A DNA stretch of 64,000 nt from Aquincola tertiaricarbonis (GTDB lineage: Bacteria; Pseudomonadota; Gammaproteobacteria; Burkholderiales; Burkholderiaceae_C): assembly GCF_023573145.1 (NCBI RefSeq), contig NZ_CP097635.1:682001-746000 (forward strand), given 5' to 3'. The stretch's first letter is position 1. Every line of letters starts with the position of its first letter. The translations under genes and the position numbers were made by a program. Under the pieces are notes generated by a model. It saw only the letters and a program-made list of their open reading frames with translations, did not search any database and was not told the DNA's origin. Positions 1-9,041 of this stretch are shown here, in pieces.

Positions 1-2
1 TG

Positions 3-215
3 CAGATGGTGCAAAACGCCATGATGATCGCCGGCCTGCGCTCCATCTCGTCGTCGCGCAGCGCCCCGGCCGGTGCCGCGCAAGGCGGCACGGTCCGCGC
101 GGGCGCTGGCCTGCTCGGCGCAGCACGCGCGCTTAGCACCCCCGGGGCCGGCGCCGGCGCCAGCTCTCCACGCACGCCGGCCTACCGCCGCGCCGCCCTG
201 CGCGGCCTGTCCTGA
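3..215 (+). CDS. C-terminal end of a T4SS gene, possibly VirB6-like (partial)
   Basis: An open frame enters from the window edge and stops 25 bases before virB5. The visible 70 residues are Ala/Gly/Ser/Arg-rich and end in a basic tail (AYRRAALRGLS), without a fold I can name. Low-complexity basic tails are common at the end of VirB6/TrbL inner-membrane proteins, and the gene lies in a virB operon that otherwise lacks virB6, so VirB6 is the best guess. The membrane part that would prove it is outside the window. The start is not visible. Confidence 0.45.
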   Translation, partial: QMVQNAMMIAGLRSISSSRSAPAGAAQGGTVRAGAGLLGAARALSTPGAGAGASSPRTPAYRRAALRGLS

Positions 216-240
216 GCTCTCGATCCGCAAGGAGATCACC

Positions 241-954
241 ATGTCCATCCTGCTTCGTCTCGTTTCTCGATGGGCGCTCGTCGCCTTGGTGGGCGGCGGT
301 GGTCTGCCTCACGCCAGCTTGGCCCAAGGCATCCCGGTCATCGATGCAGCGAACCTGTCGCAGACGATCCAGCAGGTCGCCAACGACATCACCAGCCTGC
401 AGAACCAGGTGCAGCAGATCACCCAACTGCAAACGCAGATCGCCAGCCTCAACGGCGTGCGCGGCCTGGGCAACGTCTTCAACAACCCGCTGCTGCAGAA
501 CTACGTGCCCCCGAAGGCCTACAACCTCGTCAACGCCGTTAACGTGTCCGGCTATTCGGGCCTGAGCGCCACCGCCAAGGCGCTGCGCGACGTCGGCATG
601 GTCTACAACTGCGCCGATCGCAGCGGGGACGCTCGCCTGGCGTGCCAGTCCTCCCTCGCCCAGCCCTACCAGCACAAAGGCCTGCTGCAGGACGCCATGC
701 GCTCGGCCGCCGGGCGCCTCGGCCAGATCCAGTCGCTGATGAGCCAGATCAACGCCACCACCGACCAGAAATCGGTGCAGGAGATCCAGGCCCGCATCGG
801 CGCCGAAAACGCCCTGCTCGCGCACGAGATGTCGCAGCTGCAGATGCTGCAAGGCCTGGCCGACAGCGAAGAGCGCATCGCCCGCTCCCGTGAGCGTGAG
901 CGCCAGTACGAGATGCTCAGCCGCACCGGCCGCATCGCCGACTACCTGCACTGA
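241..954 (+). CDS. virB5: VirB5-like type IV secretion pilus-tip protein
   Basis: 237 residues. An N-terminal signal peptide (residues 1-29, cleavage near LAQ) is followed by a helical Gln/Asn-rich region at about 40-75 with coiled-coil character, then a helical C-terminal half rich in Gln, Glu and Arg. This is the layout of VirB5/TrbJ-type periplasmic proteins, which sit at the pilus tip and help contact the recipient. The ATG at 241 is chosen because it follows a clear AAGGAGATCACC ribosome site and begins the signal peptide; the frame is open further upstream but without coding character. It is the first complete gene of the virB run, 13 bases before virB8. Sequence conservation in this family is low, so position in the operon supports the call. 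Confidence 0.8.
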   Translation: MSILLRLVSRWALVALVGGGGLPHASLAQGIPVIDAANLSQTIQQVANDITSLQNQVQQITQLQTQIASLNGVRGLGNVFNNPLLQNYVPPKAYNLVNAVNVSGYSGLSATAKALRDVGMVYNCADRSGDARLACQSSLAQPYQHKGLLQDAMRSAAGRLGQIQSLMSQINATTDQKSVQEIQARIGAENALLAHEMSQLQMLQGLADSEERIARSRERERQYEMLSRTGRIADYLH

Positions 955-967
955 CCGCGAGCCCCCC

Positions 968-1774
968 ATGAGCACCGTCCTGACCCCAGGCGTCGCCGCC
1001 GCATGGCCAAATCACGGCCCCTCGGCCCCGGACACCCCTGCTGCGCTGCCATCGCCGGCCGACACGCTGCCCGGCGAAGACGAGGTCTTCGCGCACAACC
1101 GAAGCTGGGAACTCGACCGCGCGCTGATGCTGGAGCGGTCGGAGCGTCGCGCTTGGCGAGTCGCCATGGCCGGGGGGCTGCTGGGTTTGCTTGGCATCGC
1201 CGCCGTCTTCGTGCAGGGACCCCTGCGCCGGGTGGTCGAGATCCCCATCGTCGTCGACCGCGTGACCGGCGAAACCACCATCCAGCAGCGCCTGGCCGAA
1301 GAGACCATCCCGGCCCTCGACGCCCTGGACAAGCACAACCTCGCGACCTTTGTGCGGGCGCGTGAAGGCTACAGCTGGATGTACCTGCAGCGCGACTTCG
1401 ACCAGGTCGCCCGCATGGCGGTGCCCGCGGTGTTCGCCGACTACAACCGGCAGTTCGAGGGCGAGGCGGCGCTGCATAGAAAGCTGGCGGCGACGGAAGA
1501 GTGGCGCATCCAGGTGATCGGCGTGCGCCTGTCGCCCGCCGGCCGGCGTGGCAACCGCGGCGACGCCACGGTCACCTACGACAAAGTCAGCCGCCGCAGC
1601 GACCGCCAGACCCCGGAAGTCACCAGCCGCCACGTGGCCAGCGTCGTGTTCGAGTACCAGCCCAAGGTGCTGGCCAACGAACGCGACCGGCTGGAAAACC
1701 CGTTCGGCTTTGTTGTCACGGCCTACCGCTCGGATCCCGAGCTCAACGGGCCGACAACCGGGGCAAAGCCATGA
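968..1774 (+). CDS. virB8: VirB8 inner-membrane T4SS scaffold protein
   Basis: 268 residues. It has a cytoplasmic Pro-rich tail of about 60 residues, one membrane helix at about 64-82, and a periplasmic NTF2-like domain from about 90 to 250, including the ETIPALDALDKHN and YSWMYLQRDFD stretches typical of VirB8. VirB8 nucleates assembly of the inner-membrane platform and contacts VirB9 and VirB10. The ATG at 968 directly follows virB5, and the stop overlaps the virB9 start as ATGA, indicating translational coupling. Length and topology match the family. Confidence 0.93.
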   Translation: MSTVLTPGVAAAWPNHGPSAPDTPAALPSPADTLPGEDEVFAHNRSWELDRALMLERSERRAWRVAMAGGLLGLLGIAAVFVQGPLRRVVEIPIVVDRVTGETTIQQRLAEETIPALDALDKHNLATFVRAREGYSWMYLQRDFDQVARMAVPAVFADYNRQFEGEAALHRKLAATEEWRIQVIGVRLSPAGRRGNRGDATVTYDKVSRRSDRQTPEVTSRHVASVVFEYQPKVLANERDRLENPFGFVVTAYRSDPELNGPTTGAKP

Positions 1775-2694
1775 AGCGCCACGGCCTCCTCGACATCGCC
1801 CTCGCCCTTCTCCTTGCGCTGTGCGCCGCGCAGGCCAGCCATGCCGCGCCGGACCCGCGCCTGCGCGACATCTTCTACGACCCGCAAGCGGTGGTCACGG
1901 TGCCTGTTCAGCGCGGTGTGCTGACGCTGATCGCGCTGGACGCCGATGAGGCGATCACCGAGGTCGGGGCCGGTCTCGGCAGCGACTGCAGCAAGCCGGA
2001 AGCGGCCTGGTGCATCACCGCCCAGCCGGGTGGTCGTCACGTGTTCGTCAAGCCCAAGAGCAGCGCGCAGGCGCCCAACACGCTGGCCGTGATCACCGAC
2101 CGCCGGGTGCACACCTTCCGGCTGGTGCTCGTGGAGGACGCGGCACGACAGAGCCCGGTCTATCGGCTGACCGTCCGCGCACCCTTGCCGATGGCCACGC
2201 CGCGGCTTGAGCCGGCGGCGGCCAGCCCCACTCTCAACGGCGCGCGGACCCTCGCCAGTCCGCTCCTGCCGGCCGCCGATCCAGCCACCTTGCTTGCCGA
2301 GCGCCTGCAGGCCAAGCCGTTGGTGCGCAACAGCGCCTACTCGATCGCCGAAGGCGCGCAATCGCAGGACATCCTGCCTTCGTTGGTCTTCGACGACGGC
2401 CGCTTCACCTACCTGCGATTTGCCGGCAACCGCGAAGTCCCCGCGGTGTTCCAAGTGCTGGGGGACGGCTCGGAGACCTTGGTCAACGCCCGCATGGAGG
2501 ACGACCTGCTGGTCGTCGACCGCGTCGCACGCCGGTTGACGCTGCGCGCCGGTCAGGCGGTGGTGGCCGTCTGGAACGACGCCTTCGACTTGGATGGCGC
2601 CCCGCCCACCGGCGGCATGACGGTGCGAGGCGTCATCCGGCGCCTTCAGTCGCCTGAACGCCCGGCTGTTTCTGCAGGAGACAACAATGACTGA
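1771..2694 (+). CDS. virB9: VirB9 outer-membrane core T4SS protein
   Basis: 307 residues with a signal peptide (residues 1-25, cleavage after SHA). The N-terminal domain begins with the family hallmark DPRLRDIFYDP, followed by beta-rich sequence (YDPQAVVTVPVQRG, HVFVKPKSS). The C-terminal domain, from about residue 190, contains YSIAEGAQSQDILPSLVFDDGRFTYLRF and DRVARRLTLRAG segments typical of VirB9/CagX. With VirB10 and a lipoprotein it forms the outer-membrane core ring. It overlaps virB8 by four bases and virB10 by eight. No VirB7 lipoprotein gene is found next to it; the only lipoprotein of the cluster lies after virD4. Confidence 0.94.
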   Translation: MKRHGLLDIALALLLALCAAQASHAAPDPRLRDIFYDPQAVVTVPVQRGVLTLIALDADEAITEVGAGLGSDCSKPEAAWCITAQPGGRHVFVKPKSSAQAPNTLAVITDRRVHTFRLVLVEDAARQSPVYRLTVRAPLPMATPRLEPAAASPTLNGARTLASPLLPAADPATLLAERLQAKPLVRNSAYSIAEGAQSQDILPSLVFDDGRFTYLRFAGNREVPAVFQVLGDGSETLVNARMEDDLLVVDRVARRLTLRAGQAVVAVWNDAFDLDGAPPTGGMTVRGVIRRLQSPERPAVSAGDNND

Positions 2695-4108
2695 CCCCGA
2701 ACTGACGCTGGAACGCCTGGATCCGGATGACAGCGGCGCCCCGGGTGACGACGCCAAGAACCCCGCGCCGCACCCGCAGCCAAACACCCTCCACCCGTTG
2801 CCCGGTGAAGCCGGCATCCCGCATGTCGCCGCACCGCGGACCTGGCAGGTGTCTCGCAAGGCGGTGCTGGCAGTGGGATTGTTTGTGGTCACAGTCGCTG
2901 TGGGCATCGGCATGACAACCCACCGGGTGCTCAGTGGCTTCGGCACGGCCCGCGCCCCAGCGGCGCCGCTGGCCGCCCAGCAGCCGACGACCGCCACCGC
3001 CCCGCCCCGTCGCCTGGATCTGTCCGAGGCAACGCCGGCCTCAGCGGTGGTGGCGTCGGCGCCCATCGCGGCTCCGCCTGCACCGCGCATCCCCGCCCTG
3101 GATCCCGCAGCCGAATTGGCCGAACCCATCCCCCTGCGGCGCAACGGCACGCCAACACCTGCGGGCCCTGTCCCTACGCGCCCCGAAGACGCGCCGATCC
3201 TGCTCGTGTCGAGCCGGCCCGGTGCCATCGCGCTGCCGGGAAGTGCAGCCCCCGCGGGCCCGTCGGACGCCTTGGCGGCCACCCGTGAGCGGCTGGACGC
3301 CTACCAGCGCCAGTTGCAGGGCCTGCTGCAGAACCTTGAACGGGGCACGCAACTCGCCACCGGCGCCGACAACGGCCGCACTGGCGCCGCCGACAACGCC
3401 CTGCTGGCCACGCCGACGCCACCTCAAGCCCCGCGCACCGCGACCCGCGGCGCTGCAGGCCTGCTCGGCGGCGCCCTGCCGACGTCCGCCACCCCCACCG
3501 TCACCGCGACCACCCTGCGCGACCGCAGCCTGACCCTGCCCAAGGGCACCGCCTTCACCTGCGCGCTCAAGACCAAGGTGATCAGCGCCAACGCCGGCCT
3601 GGTGGGCTGCCAGGTGCAGCGCAACGTTTTCAGCGAGGACGGGCGCGTACTGCTCATCGAACGTGGCAGCCACCTGGACGGCGAGTACCGGGTCACCACC
3701 GTGCGGCCGGGCACGACCCGCATTCCGGTGATCTGGACCCGTGTGCGCACGCCCTTGGGTGTGGTCGTGGACCTGGACTCACCCGCCACCGGCCCACTGG
3801 GCGAGTCGGGCCTCGAGGGCTACGTCGACAACCGCTGGCCCGAACGCATCGGCGCGGGGATGCTCGTGTCCTTGATCGACGACGCGGTCAAGATCGTGGT
3901 GCAGAACCAGACCCAGGGCGACGATGGCGACGTGATCGTGCTGCGCTCGAGCAGCGGCAACGCCAGCAAGCTGGCGGAGAAGGTGCTGGACAGCACGATC
4001 AACATCCCGCCCTTGATCACCCAGCACCAGGGTGGCCTGGTGGGCATCTACGTCGCGCGGGATGTCGACTTCTCGAGCGTCTACACCCTTCAGCCGGAGG
4101 CGCGATGA
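2687..4108 (+). CDS. virB10: VirB10 envelope-spanning T4SS protein (TrbI family)
   Basis: 473 residues. A short cytoplasmic N-terminus is followed by one membrane helix at about 59-78, a long Pro/Ala-rich periplasmic linker (80-270), and the conserved beta-barrel TrbI domain from about 280 to the end (TLPKGTAFTCALKTKVIS, ERGSHLDGEY, NRWPERIGAGML, final GIYVARDVDFSSVY). VirB10 spans both membranes and relays ATP-dependent conformational change to the outer pore. It starts inside the end of virB9 and its stop overlaps virB11 by four bases. The linker encodes the most GC-rich sequence of the operon. Confidence 0.95.
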   Translation: MTDPELTLERLDPDDSGAPGDDAKNPAPHPQPNTLHPLPGEAGIPHVAAPRTWQVSRKAVLAVGLFVVTVAVGIGMTTHRVLSGFGTARAPAAPLAAQQPTTATAPPRRLDLSEATPASAVVASAPIAAPPAPRIPALDPAAELAEPIPLRRNGTPTPAGPVPTRPEDAPILLVSSRPGAIALPGSAAPAGPSDALAATRERLDAYQRQLQGLLQNLERGTQLATGADNGRTGAADNALLATPTPPQAPRTATRGAAGLLGGALPTSATPTVTATTLRDRSLTLPKGTAFTCALKTKVISANAGLVGCQVQRNVFSEDGRVLLIERGSHLDGEYRVTTVRPGTTRIPVIWTRVRTPLGVVVDLDSPATGPLGESGLEGYVDNRWPERIGAGMLVSLIDDAVKIVVQNQTQGDDGDVIVLRSSSGNASKLAEKVLDSTINIPPLITQHQGGLVGIYVARDVDFSSVYTLQPEAR

Positions 4109-5190
4109 ACACCGCCCTTCTGGCCACCGATCGCGCTTCCGACATCCCGGTGGCGGGCGCCTGGTGTGGCGACGCCACCTCGGTGATCAACTTCCTGCAG
4201 CCTTTGCGGATGGCCTTGGACGCGCCCGGCGTGCTGGAGGTCTGCGCCAACCGGCCCGGCGAGCTGCTGGTCGAGACGCTGCACGGCTGGCAGACGGTGG
4301 AAGCACCGGCCATGACCTTCGACCGCTGCCTGGCGCTCGCCACCGCGGTGGCCACCTTCTGCGACCAGCAGATCCACGCCGAGCGGCCCCTGATGGCGGC
4401 CACCTTGCCGACCGGCGAGCGAGTGCAGATCGTCATCCCGCCGGCGGTGCCGCGCGGCACCGTTTCCATCACCGTGCGCAAGCCATCGGCCGTCACCAAG
4501 CGGCTGGACCAGCTGCACCATGAGGGTCTGTTCGACCGCATCGCCCCAGGCGGCATCGACGACCGCATCTCGCCGCTGGAGCAAGAGCTGATGAGCCTGC
4601 GATCGGCGGGTCGCTACCTGGAGTTCCTGCGCCTGGCGGTGCGGTCACGGCAGACCATCGTTGTCAGCGGCCGCACCGGCTCGGGCAAGACCACCTTCAT
4701 GAAGGCCCTCATCGAAGAGGTGCCGACCCATGAGCGCCTGATCACCATCGAGGACACCGCCGAGCTGGGGCTAGAGCACCACCCGAACGTGGTGCACCTC
4801 TACTACAGCCGCAACATACCCGGCAGCACGGTCACCGCGCGCACGCTGCTCGAAGCCAGCTTGCGCATGAAACCCGATCGTCTGTTCCTGGCCGAAGTGC
4901 GGGGCGAAGAGTGCTTTTCCTTCGTGCGCCTGGCCGCCTCCGGCCATCCCGGCAGCGTCACCAGCGTACACGCCGGCAGCTGCGCGCTGGCGCTGTCGCA
5001 GATGGCGCTGATGATCCGCGAGAGCAGCGCCGGCGGTGGCTTGAGCCTGCCCGAGATCCACGGCCTGCTGCACACGGTCATCGACGTCGTCGTTCAATTT
5101 GACCGCGACGCGGCGGGTCGACATGTGGCCGAGCTGCACTACCGGCCCCGCAGTCAGCGCCCTTTTAGTTCAATGGGAGCGCTGGCATGA
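4105..5190 (+). CDS. virB11: VirB11 secretion ATPase
   Basis: 361 residues. An N-terminal domain is followed by a RecA-like ATPase with the Walker A loop GRTGSGKTT at residues 189-197, an Asp box (ITIEDTAELGL), the Walker B-like region (RPDRLFLAEVRGEE) and the His box (ASGHPGSVTSVHAG). These are the standard P-type traffic ATPase motifs. The hexamer at the inner membrane powers pilus assembly and substrate transfer. It overlaps virB10 and virD4 by four bases each. Confidence 0.96.
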   Translation: MNTALLATDRASDIPVAGAWCGDATSVINFLQPLRMALDAPGVLEVCANRPGELLVETLHGWQTVEAPAMTFDRCLALATAVATFCDQQIHAERPLMAATLPTGERVQIVIPPAVPRGTVSITVRKPSAVTKRLDQLHHEGLFDRIAPGGIDDRISPLEQELMSLRSAGRYLEFLRLAVRSRQTIVVSGRTGSGKTTFMKALIEEVPTHERLITIEDTAELGLEHHPNVVHLYYSRNIPGSTVTARTLLEASLRMKPDRLFLAEVRGEECFSFVRLAASGHPGSVTSVHAGSCALALSQMALMIRESSAGGGLSLPEIHGLLHTVIDVVVQFDRDAAGRHVAELHYRPRSQRPFSSMGALA

Positions 5191-7190
5191 GCAGCGTGGC
5201 CGCCTTGCCTTGGTCCGCCTGGCCGCGGCCACGGCAGGTGGCCGCCGGCGTGTTCGGGCTGTTGGTGCTCGCAGTGCTAAGCGTCTGCGCAATGTACGTC
5301 GCAGGAGTGGCCTTCCTGCTACTGGCCCACGCTGACCCGCGCCAGGCTGAATGGACGAGCATCCTGGTCTTCTGGGAACGCTATGGCGAGGACCCCCGGC
5401 TGTACAACAAGCTGCTGGTCAGCAGCTTGGTCTCGGGCAGTCTGCCGCTGCTGTTGCCGATCGCGCTGCTCATCACCGCCCGGAACAATCGCCCCCTGCA
5501 CGGGGCGGCGCGCTTCGCCACCCCCGCCGAAGTGGCACGCGCCGGCCTGACCGGCCCGCAGGCGGCAGGGCCCAGCATCCTGATCGGCCGCCACCGCGGT
5601 CGCTTCTTGAGCCTGCCCGGCCAGCTGTCGGTGATGTTGTCGGCGCCGACCCGCAGCGGCAAGGGTGTTGGGGTCGTGATCCCCAACCTGCTCAACTGGC
5701 CGGACTCGGCGGTGGTGCTCGACATCAAGGGCGAGAACTTTGACCTCACCGCCGGCTACCGGGCCGAGCACGGCCAGGCGGTGTTTGCGTTCTCGCCCTT
5801 CGACGAAGCCGGCCGCAGCCACCGCTGGAACCCGCTGTCGGCGGTGCGGACGTCGCCGCTGCACCGCGTGGGCGACCTGCTGACGATCGGGCAGGTGTTT
5901 TTTCCCAACGACGGGAGCGGCACGTCGTCCGAGGCATTTTTCAACGACCAGGCGCGCAACCTGTTCCTGGGGCTGGGGCTCTTGCTGCTGGAGACGCCTT
6001 CGCTGCCGCGCACCATAGGCGAGATGCTGCGCCAGTCCTCCGGACAAGGGCAGTCGCTGAAGGATCACCTGGGCGGCGTCATCGCGCACCGCCGCGACAC
6101 CGCCACCGACTGGCTGCCGGCGCTGTCGGACGAGTGCGTCGACGCGCTGCAGCGCCTGCTGTCCAACTCCGACAACACGCTGTCCAGCGTGGTGGCGACC
6201 TTCCACGCACCGCTGACGATCTTCGCGGACGTGGTGGTGGATGCGGCCACCAGCGGGGACGACTTCCAGCTGCAGGACCTGCGCCGACGCCGACTGTCGG
6301 TCTACGTGCGGATCCCGCCCAATCGGCTGCTGTCGGCCCGGCCGCTGTTGAACCTGTTCTTTTCGCAACTGGTCAGCCTCAACACCCAGCAGCTGCCCAG
6401 CCAAGACCCGTCGCTGACGGTGCAGTGCCTACTGGTCAATGACGAGTTCACCGCGATGGGCCGGGTGCCGGTGATCAGCACCGCCGCGGCATTCCTGGCG
6501 GGCTACGGCCTGCGGCTGCTGACGGTGGTGCAGGCGATGTCGCAGCTGGATGCCGTCTATGGCGACAAAGAAGCGCGGACCTTTGCGACCAACCATGGGC
6601 TGCAGATCCTGTTCGCGCCGCGCGAGCAGCGCGACGCCGATGAGTACAGCGCGATGCTGGGCACCTTCACCGAGCGGGCCACCTCGCATGGGCGCAGTCG
6701 CTCCTTCAGCGGCCGCAGCTCCAGCAGCGTCAGCCGCAACGTGAGCGACCAGCGGCGGGCGCTGCTGCTGCCGCAGGAGTTCAAGGAACTGGGCAGCGAG
6801 CGGCTGGTGGTGGTCTGCGAACACTGCAAGCCGATCCTCGGCGAAAAGATCCGCTACCACCAGGACCCGGTCTTCCAGGCCCGCCTGCGTCCCCCGCCCG
6901 TGGTGCTGGCGATGGACCTGGACCTTCACCTGGCGCGGGTTCAGCGCCGGGTGCGGTGGCTGACCGAGGACATTGCGCCGGGAGAGACGTTGAGCATCGA
7001 GCGACTGGCCGGGGACTTCAGCGCCCTGCCCGATCGCTTCGACGGCGCGCCAGACGATACGGCGCGCCAGTGCCTGGGCTGCTTCTTCACGGCGCAGGCC
7101 GCAGGCGGCCAGATCGAGGCCGTCGCGGACGAGGACGGTGTGCTGGGCGGAACAGAGGCCGATGCGCTCGCCCCGGCCACCACCGAATAA
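5187..7190 (+). CDS. virD4: VirD4/TraG type IV coupling protein
   Basis: 667 residues. Two N-terminal membrane helices (about 17-47 and 72-96) precede a large cytoplasmic ATPase domain with Walker A APTRSGKGVG near residues 152-161 and Walker B LLVNDEFTAMG near 412-422. This coupling protein brings the relaxosome or protein substrates to the transport channel. Length and motifs match the VirD4/TraG family. The C-terminal 100 residues are an acidic extension beyond the core. The start overlaps virB11 as ATGA; the stop is 12 bases before the lipoprotein gene. Confidence 0.95.
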   Translation: MSSVAALPWSAWPRPRQVAAGVFGLLVLAVLSVCAMYVAGVAFLLLAHADPRQAEWTSILVFWERYGEDPRLYNKLLVSSLVSGSLPLLLPIALLITARNNRPLHGAARFATPAEVARAGLTGPQAAGPSILIGRHRGRFLSLPGQLSVMLSAPTRSGKGVGVVIPNLLNWPDSAVVLDIKGENFDLTAGYRAEHGQAVFAFSPFDEAGRSHRWNPLSAVRTSPLHRVGDLLTIGQVFFPNDGSGTSSEAFFNDQARNLFLGLGLLLLETPSLPRTIGEMLRQSSGQGQSLKDHLGGVIAHRRDTATDWLPALSDECVDALQRLLSNSDNTLSSVVATFHAPLTIFADVVVDAATSGDDFQLQDLRRRRLSVYVRIPPNRLLSARPLLNLFFSQLVSLNTQQLPSQDPSLTVQCLLVNDEFTAMGRVPVISTAAAFLAGYGLRLLTVVQAMSQLDAVYGDKEARTFATNHGLQILFAPREQRDADEYSAMLGTFTERATSHGRSRSFSGRSSSSVSRNVSDQRRALLLPQEFKELGSERLVVVCEHCKPILGEKIRYHQDPVFQARLRPPPVVLAMDLDLHLARVQRRVRWLTEDIAPGETLSIERLAGDFSALPDRFDGAPDDTARQCLGCFFTAQAAGGQIEAVADEDGVLGGTEADALAPATTE

Positions 7191-7202
7191 CGGGAGACCA
7201 CC

Positions 7203-7838
7203 ATGCGAACGTTAACACTGACTGCGCTCCTCATCGCCCTGACCGCTTGCAGCAGCCCGCCGCCGCTGCCCAGCGCCGACGATGCGCCGCTCCGGCCGGT
7301 GAATACCCCTGAGGCGGTTGAGCTGCAGAGTTGCCGCAACGCGCTGCACAACGGCCGCATCGAGCTGCGCGAGTCGCGCGAGCAGGTGGCGCTGCAGGCC
7401 AGCCGTCTGGTGCAGTGGGCGCAGCAAGGTGCCACCGCGCCGCTGGTACCCCGCGGCAACACAGTGGTGACCGTGCGGTTCGCGTTTGGCGCTCACGAGG
7501 CGGACTTGCCCGCGAGCGTGCTGCAGGGCCTGATCCCGGCCGCGCGGCAAGCGCCGCTGATCGTGCTGCGGGGCCGCACGGACGGGACCCGCGACAGCTT
7601 TGCGGAAGCTCGGGTGGCCCGAGAGCGCGCCAACACGATCCGTGACCTGCTGGTCGCCGCCGGCATCGAGCCCACGCGCATCCGCACGACTTATCAGCCC
7701 TCGGGTGACCATGTCGCGGACAACGGCAGTGCCGGTGGGCGCGATCTCAACCGCCGGGTGGAGATCGAGCTCTACCGCGTGGCACCGGAGCCGGTCACAG
7801 CTCAGGCGTTGGCTGCGGGCGCGGTGATCGCGCCTTAA
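7203..7838 (+). CDS. OmpA-like peptidoglycan-binding lipoprotein of the conjugation operon
   Basis: 211 residues. It starts with a lipoprotein signal whose lipobox is LTAC at residues 13-16, then a helical stretch (about 40-75) and a C-terminal OmpA-type domain: VRFAFGAHEADLP opens it, LRGRTDGT follows, and NRRVEIEL closes it. OmpA domains bind peptidoglycan and would anchor the transfer machine to the wall. The gene follows virD4 by 12 bases with a GGGAGACC ribosome site. It is the only lipoprotein in this cluster and could take the anchoring role of VirB7, but that is inference; it is far longer than VirB7. Confidence 0.85.
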   Translation: MRTLTLTALLIALTACSSPPPLPSADDAPLRPVNTPEAVELQSCRNALHNGRIELRESREQVALQASRLVQWAQQGATAPLVPRGNTVVTVRFAFGAHEADLPASVLQGLIPAARQAPLIVLRGRTDGTRDSFAEARVARERANTIRDLLVAAGIEPTRIRTTYQPSGDHVADNGSAGGRDLNRRVEIELYRVAPEPVTAQALAAGAVIAP

Positions 7839-7876
7839 ACGTCTTCATTCCAACCTCATCACGCTAGGAGCTCACC

Positions 7877-9040
7877 ATGGACGATGTTCCTGTGCCTGTT
7901 CGCCCAGCACCGGCCGGTGGCAGTGTCGAGCCGGCCAACCGGGCGACAGTCGCCAAGGCTCGCTTCCAGGCGCCGGCCGAGCCGGCGAGCGAGCGCTTTG
8001 AATTGCGGGATCCGTTTGCGGAGACGCTGTACACCAGCTCCCACTGGTCGGACATGGTGGCCAAGGCGGAGCAACTGGGCAGCCGGCGCTTTGTGGCGAT
8101 CGCCGCGGATGGACAACGCAGCCAGGTGGACCAGGTGGACGGGCAATGGAAACGCGGCCCTCTGCGCCCGGCCATGCCGGCTCGTGCACCGGCGCTGGCG
8201 ACCACCCGCGATGAAATCCCCGACCTGGCGGCGGCGACCGAGGCCAAAGAGCGAGGCGCCGACCCTGCGGTGAAGGCCGCCCCTGCCAAGCGCTCGGCCC
8301 CCTTGAGCAGCAAGAGCTCGCTGCCGCAGATCGACGCGGAGGCGGATCGCAGCGCACGCGTGGCGCAGTTGGAGGCTGCGTTGAAGGACCGTTATCTGAT
8401 CAAGCGAGCCGCCGTGACCATTGGCGAGACGACGTTGGGCCGGCTGGAATACCGCTTCCGCGGGGACAGCACGCGGGTGGCCTTCACCGAGTCGACCTTC
8501 AAGCTGTCCACGGACACCAACAGTCCCTCGGTGGCCCGCTCGATGATAGACGTCGCGGAGGCCCGCAACTGGCGGGCGCTGCGGGTCTCGGGCAACGAGG
8601 AGTTCAAGCGGCTGGTGTGGCTGGAAGCTTCGGTGCGCGGGGTCAAGGCGCTGGGCTATGAGCCGAATCCTGCCGATCTCGACGCGCTCGCCAAAGAACG
8701 CGCTGCCCGGCAGCGCAACCATATCGAGGCGGCCCCAGAGGCCGCGGCCACCACGCCGGCGAGCCAGGCGGCTCAGGCAGCTCAGAAAGGCAACTCCGGC
8801 CGTGGTGGTGGTCGCAAGGCCGTGATCGCTGCCATCGAAGCCATCCTGGTGGCCAAGCAAGTGCCTGAGCGCCAGCGCGAAGCCGTACTCGCCGCGGCCA
8901 GCGAGCAGCTGACCCATCGGCTGCGCGCCGGCCAGACGCCCAAGGTCGCGGTGTTCGACCGGGAGGCGGCGTCCCAGCGGGTCGGCGTGCCGACACCAGA
9001 CCGTACGCGCACCCGCGAGCGCAGCGCACTGGCGCGCTGA
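7877..9040 (+). CDS. LPD7-like conjugative-element protein
   Basis: 387 residues, apparently soluble, starting behind a TAGGAGCTCACC ribosome site. The middle contains a module like the large polyvalent protein-associated domain 7 (LPD7): about 150-260 with KDRYLIKRAAVTIGETT, LGRLEYRFRG, VAFTESTFKLSTD, and MIDVAEARNWRALRVSG. A related motif (LYTSSHWSDMVAKAEQLG) occurs near residue 55. LPD7 is usually found fused to relaxases or in proteins of conjugative elements, which fits the position between T4SS genes and a DUF1173 gene. No relaxase or primase catalytic motif is visible. The biochemical role is unknown. Confidence 0.7.
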   Translation: MDDVPVPVRPAPAGGSVEPANRATVAKARFQAPAEPASERFELRDPFAETLYTSSHWSDMVAKAEQLGSRRFVAIAADGQRSQVDQVDGQWKRGPLRPAMPARAPALATTRDEIPDLAAATEAKERGADPAVKAAPAKRSAPLSSKSSLPQIDAEADRSARVAQLEAALKDRYLIKRAAVTIGETTLGRLEYRFRGDSTRVAFTESTFKLSTDTNSPSVARSMIDVAEARNWRALRVSGNEEFKRLVWLEASVRGVKALGYEPNPADLDALAKERAARQRNHIEAAPEAAATTPASQAAQAAQKGNSGRGGGRKAVIAAIEAILVAKQVPERQREAVLAAASEQLTHRLRAGQTPKVAVFDREAASQRVGVPTPDRTRTRERSALAR

Positions 9041-9041
9041 C

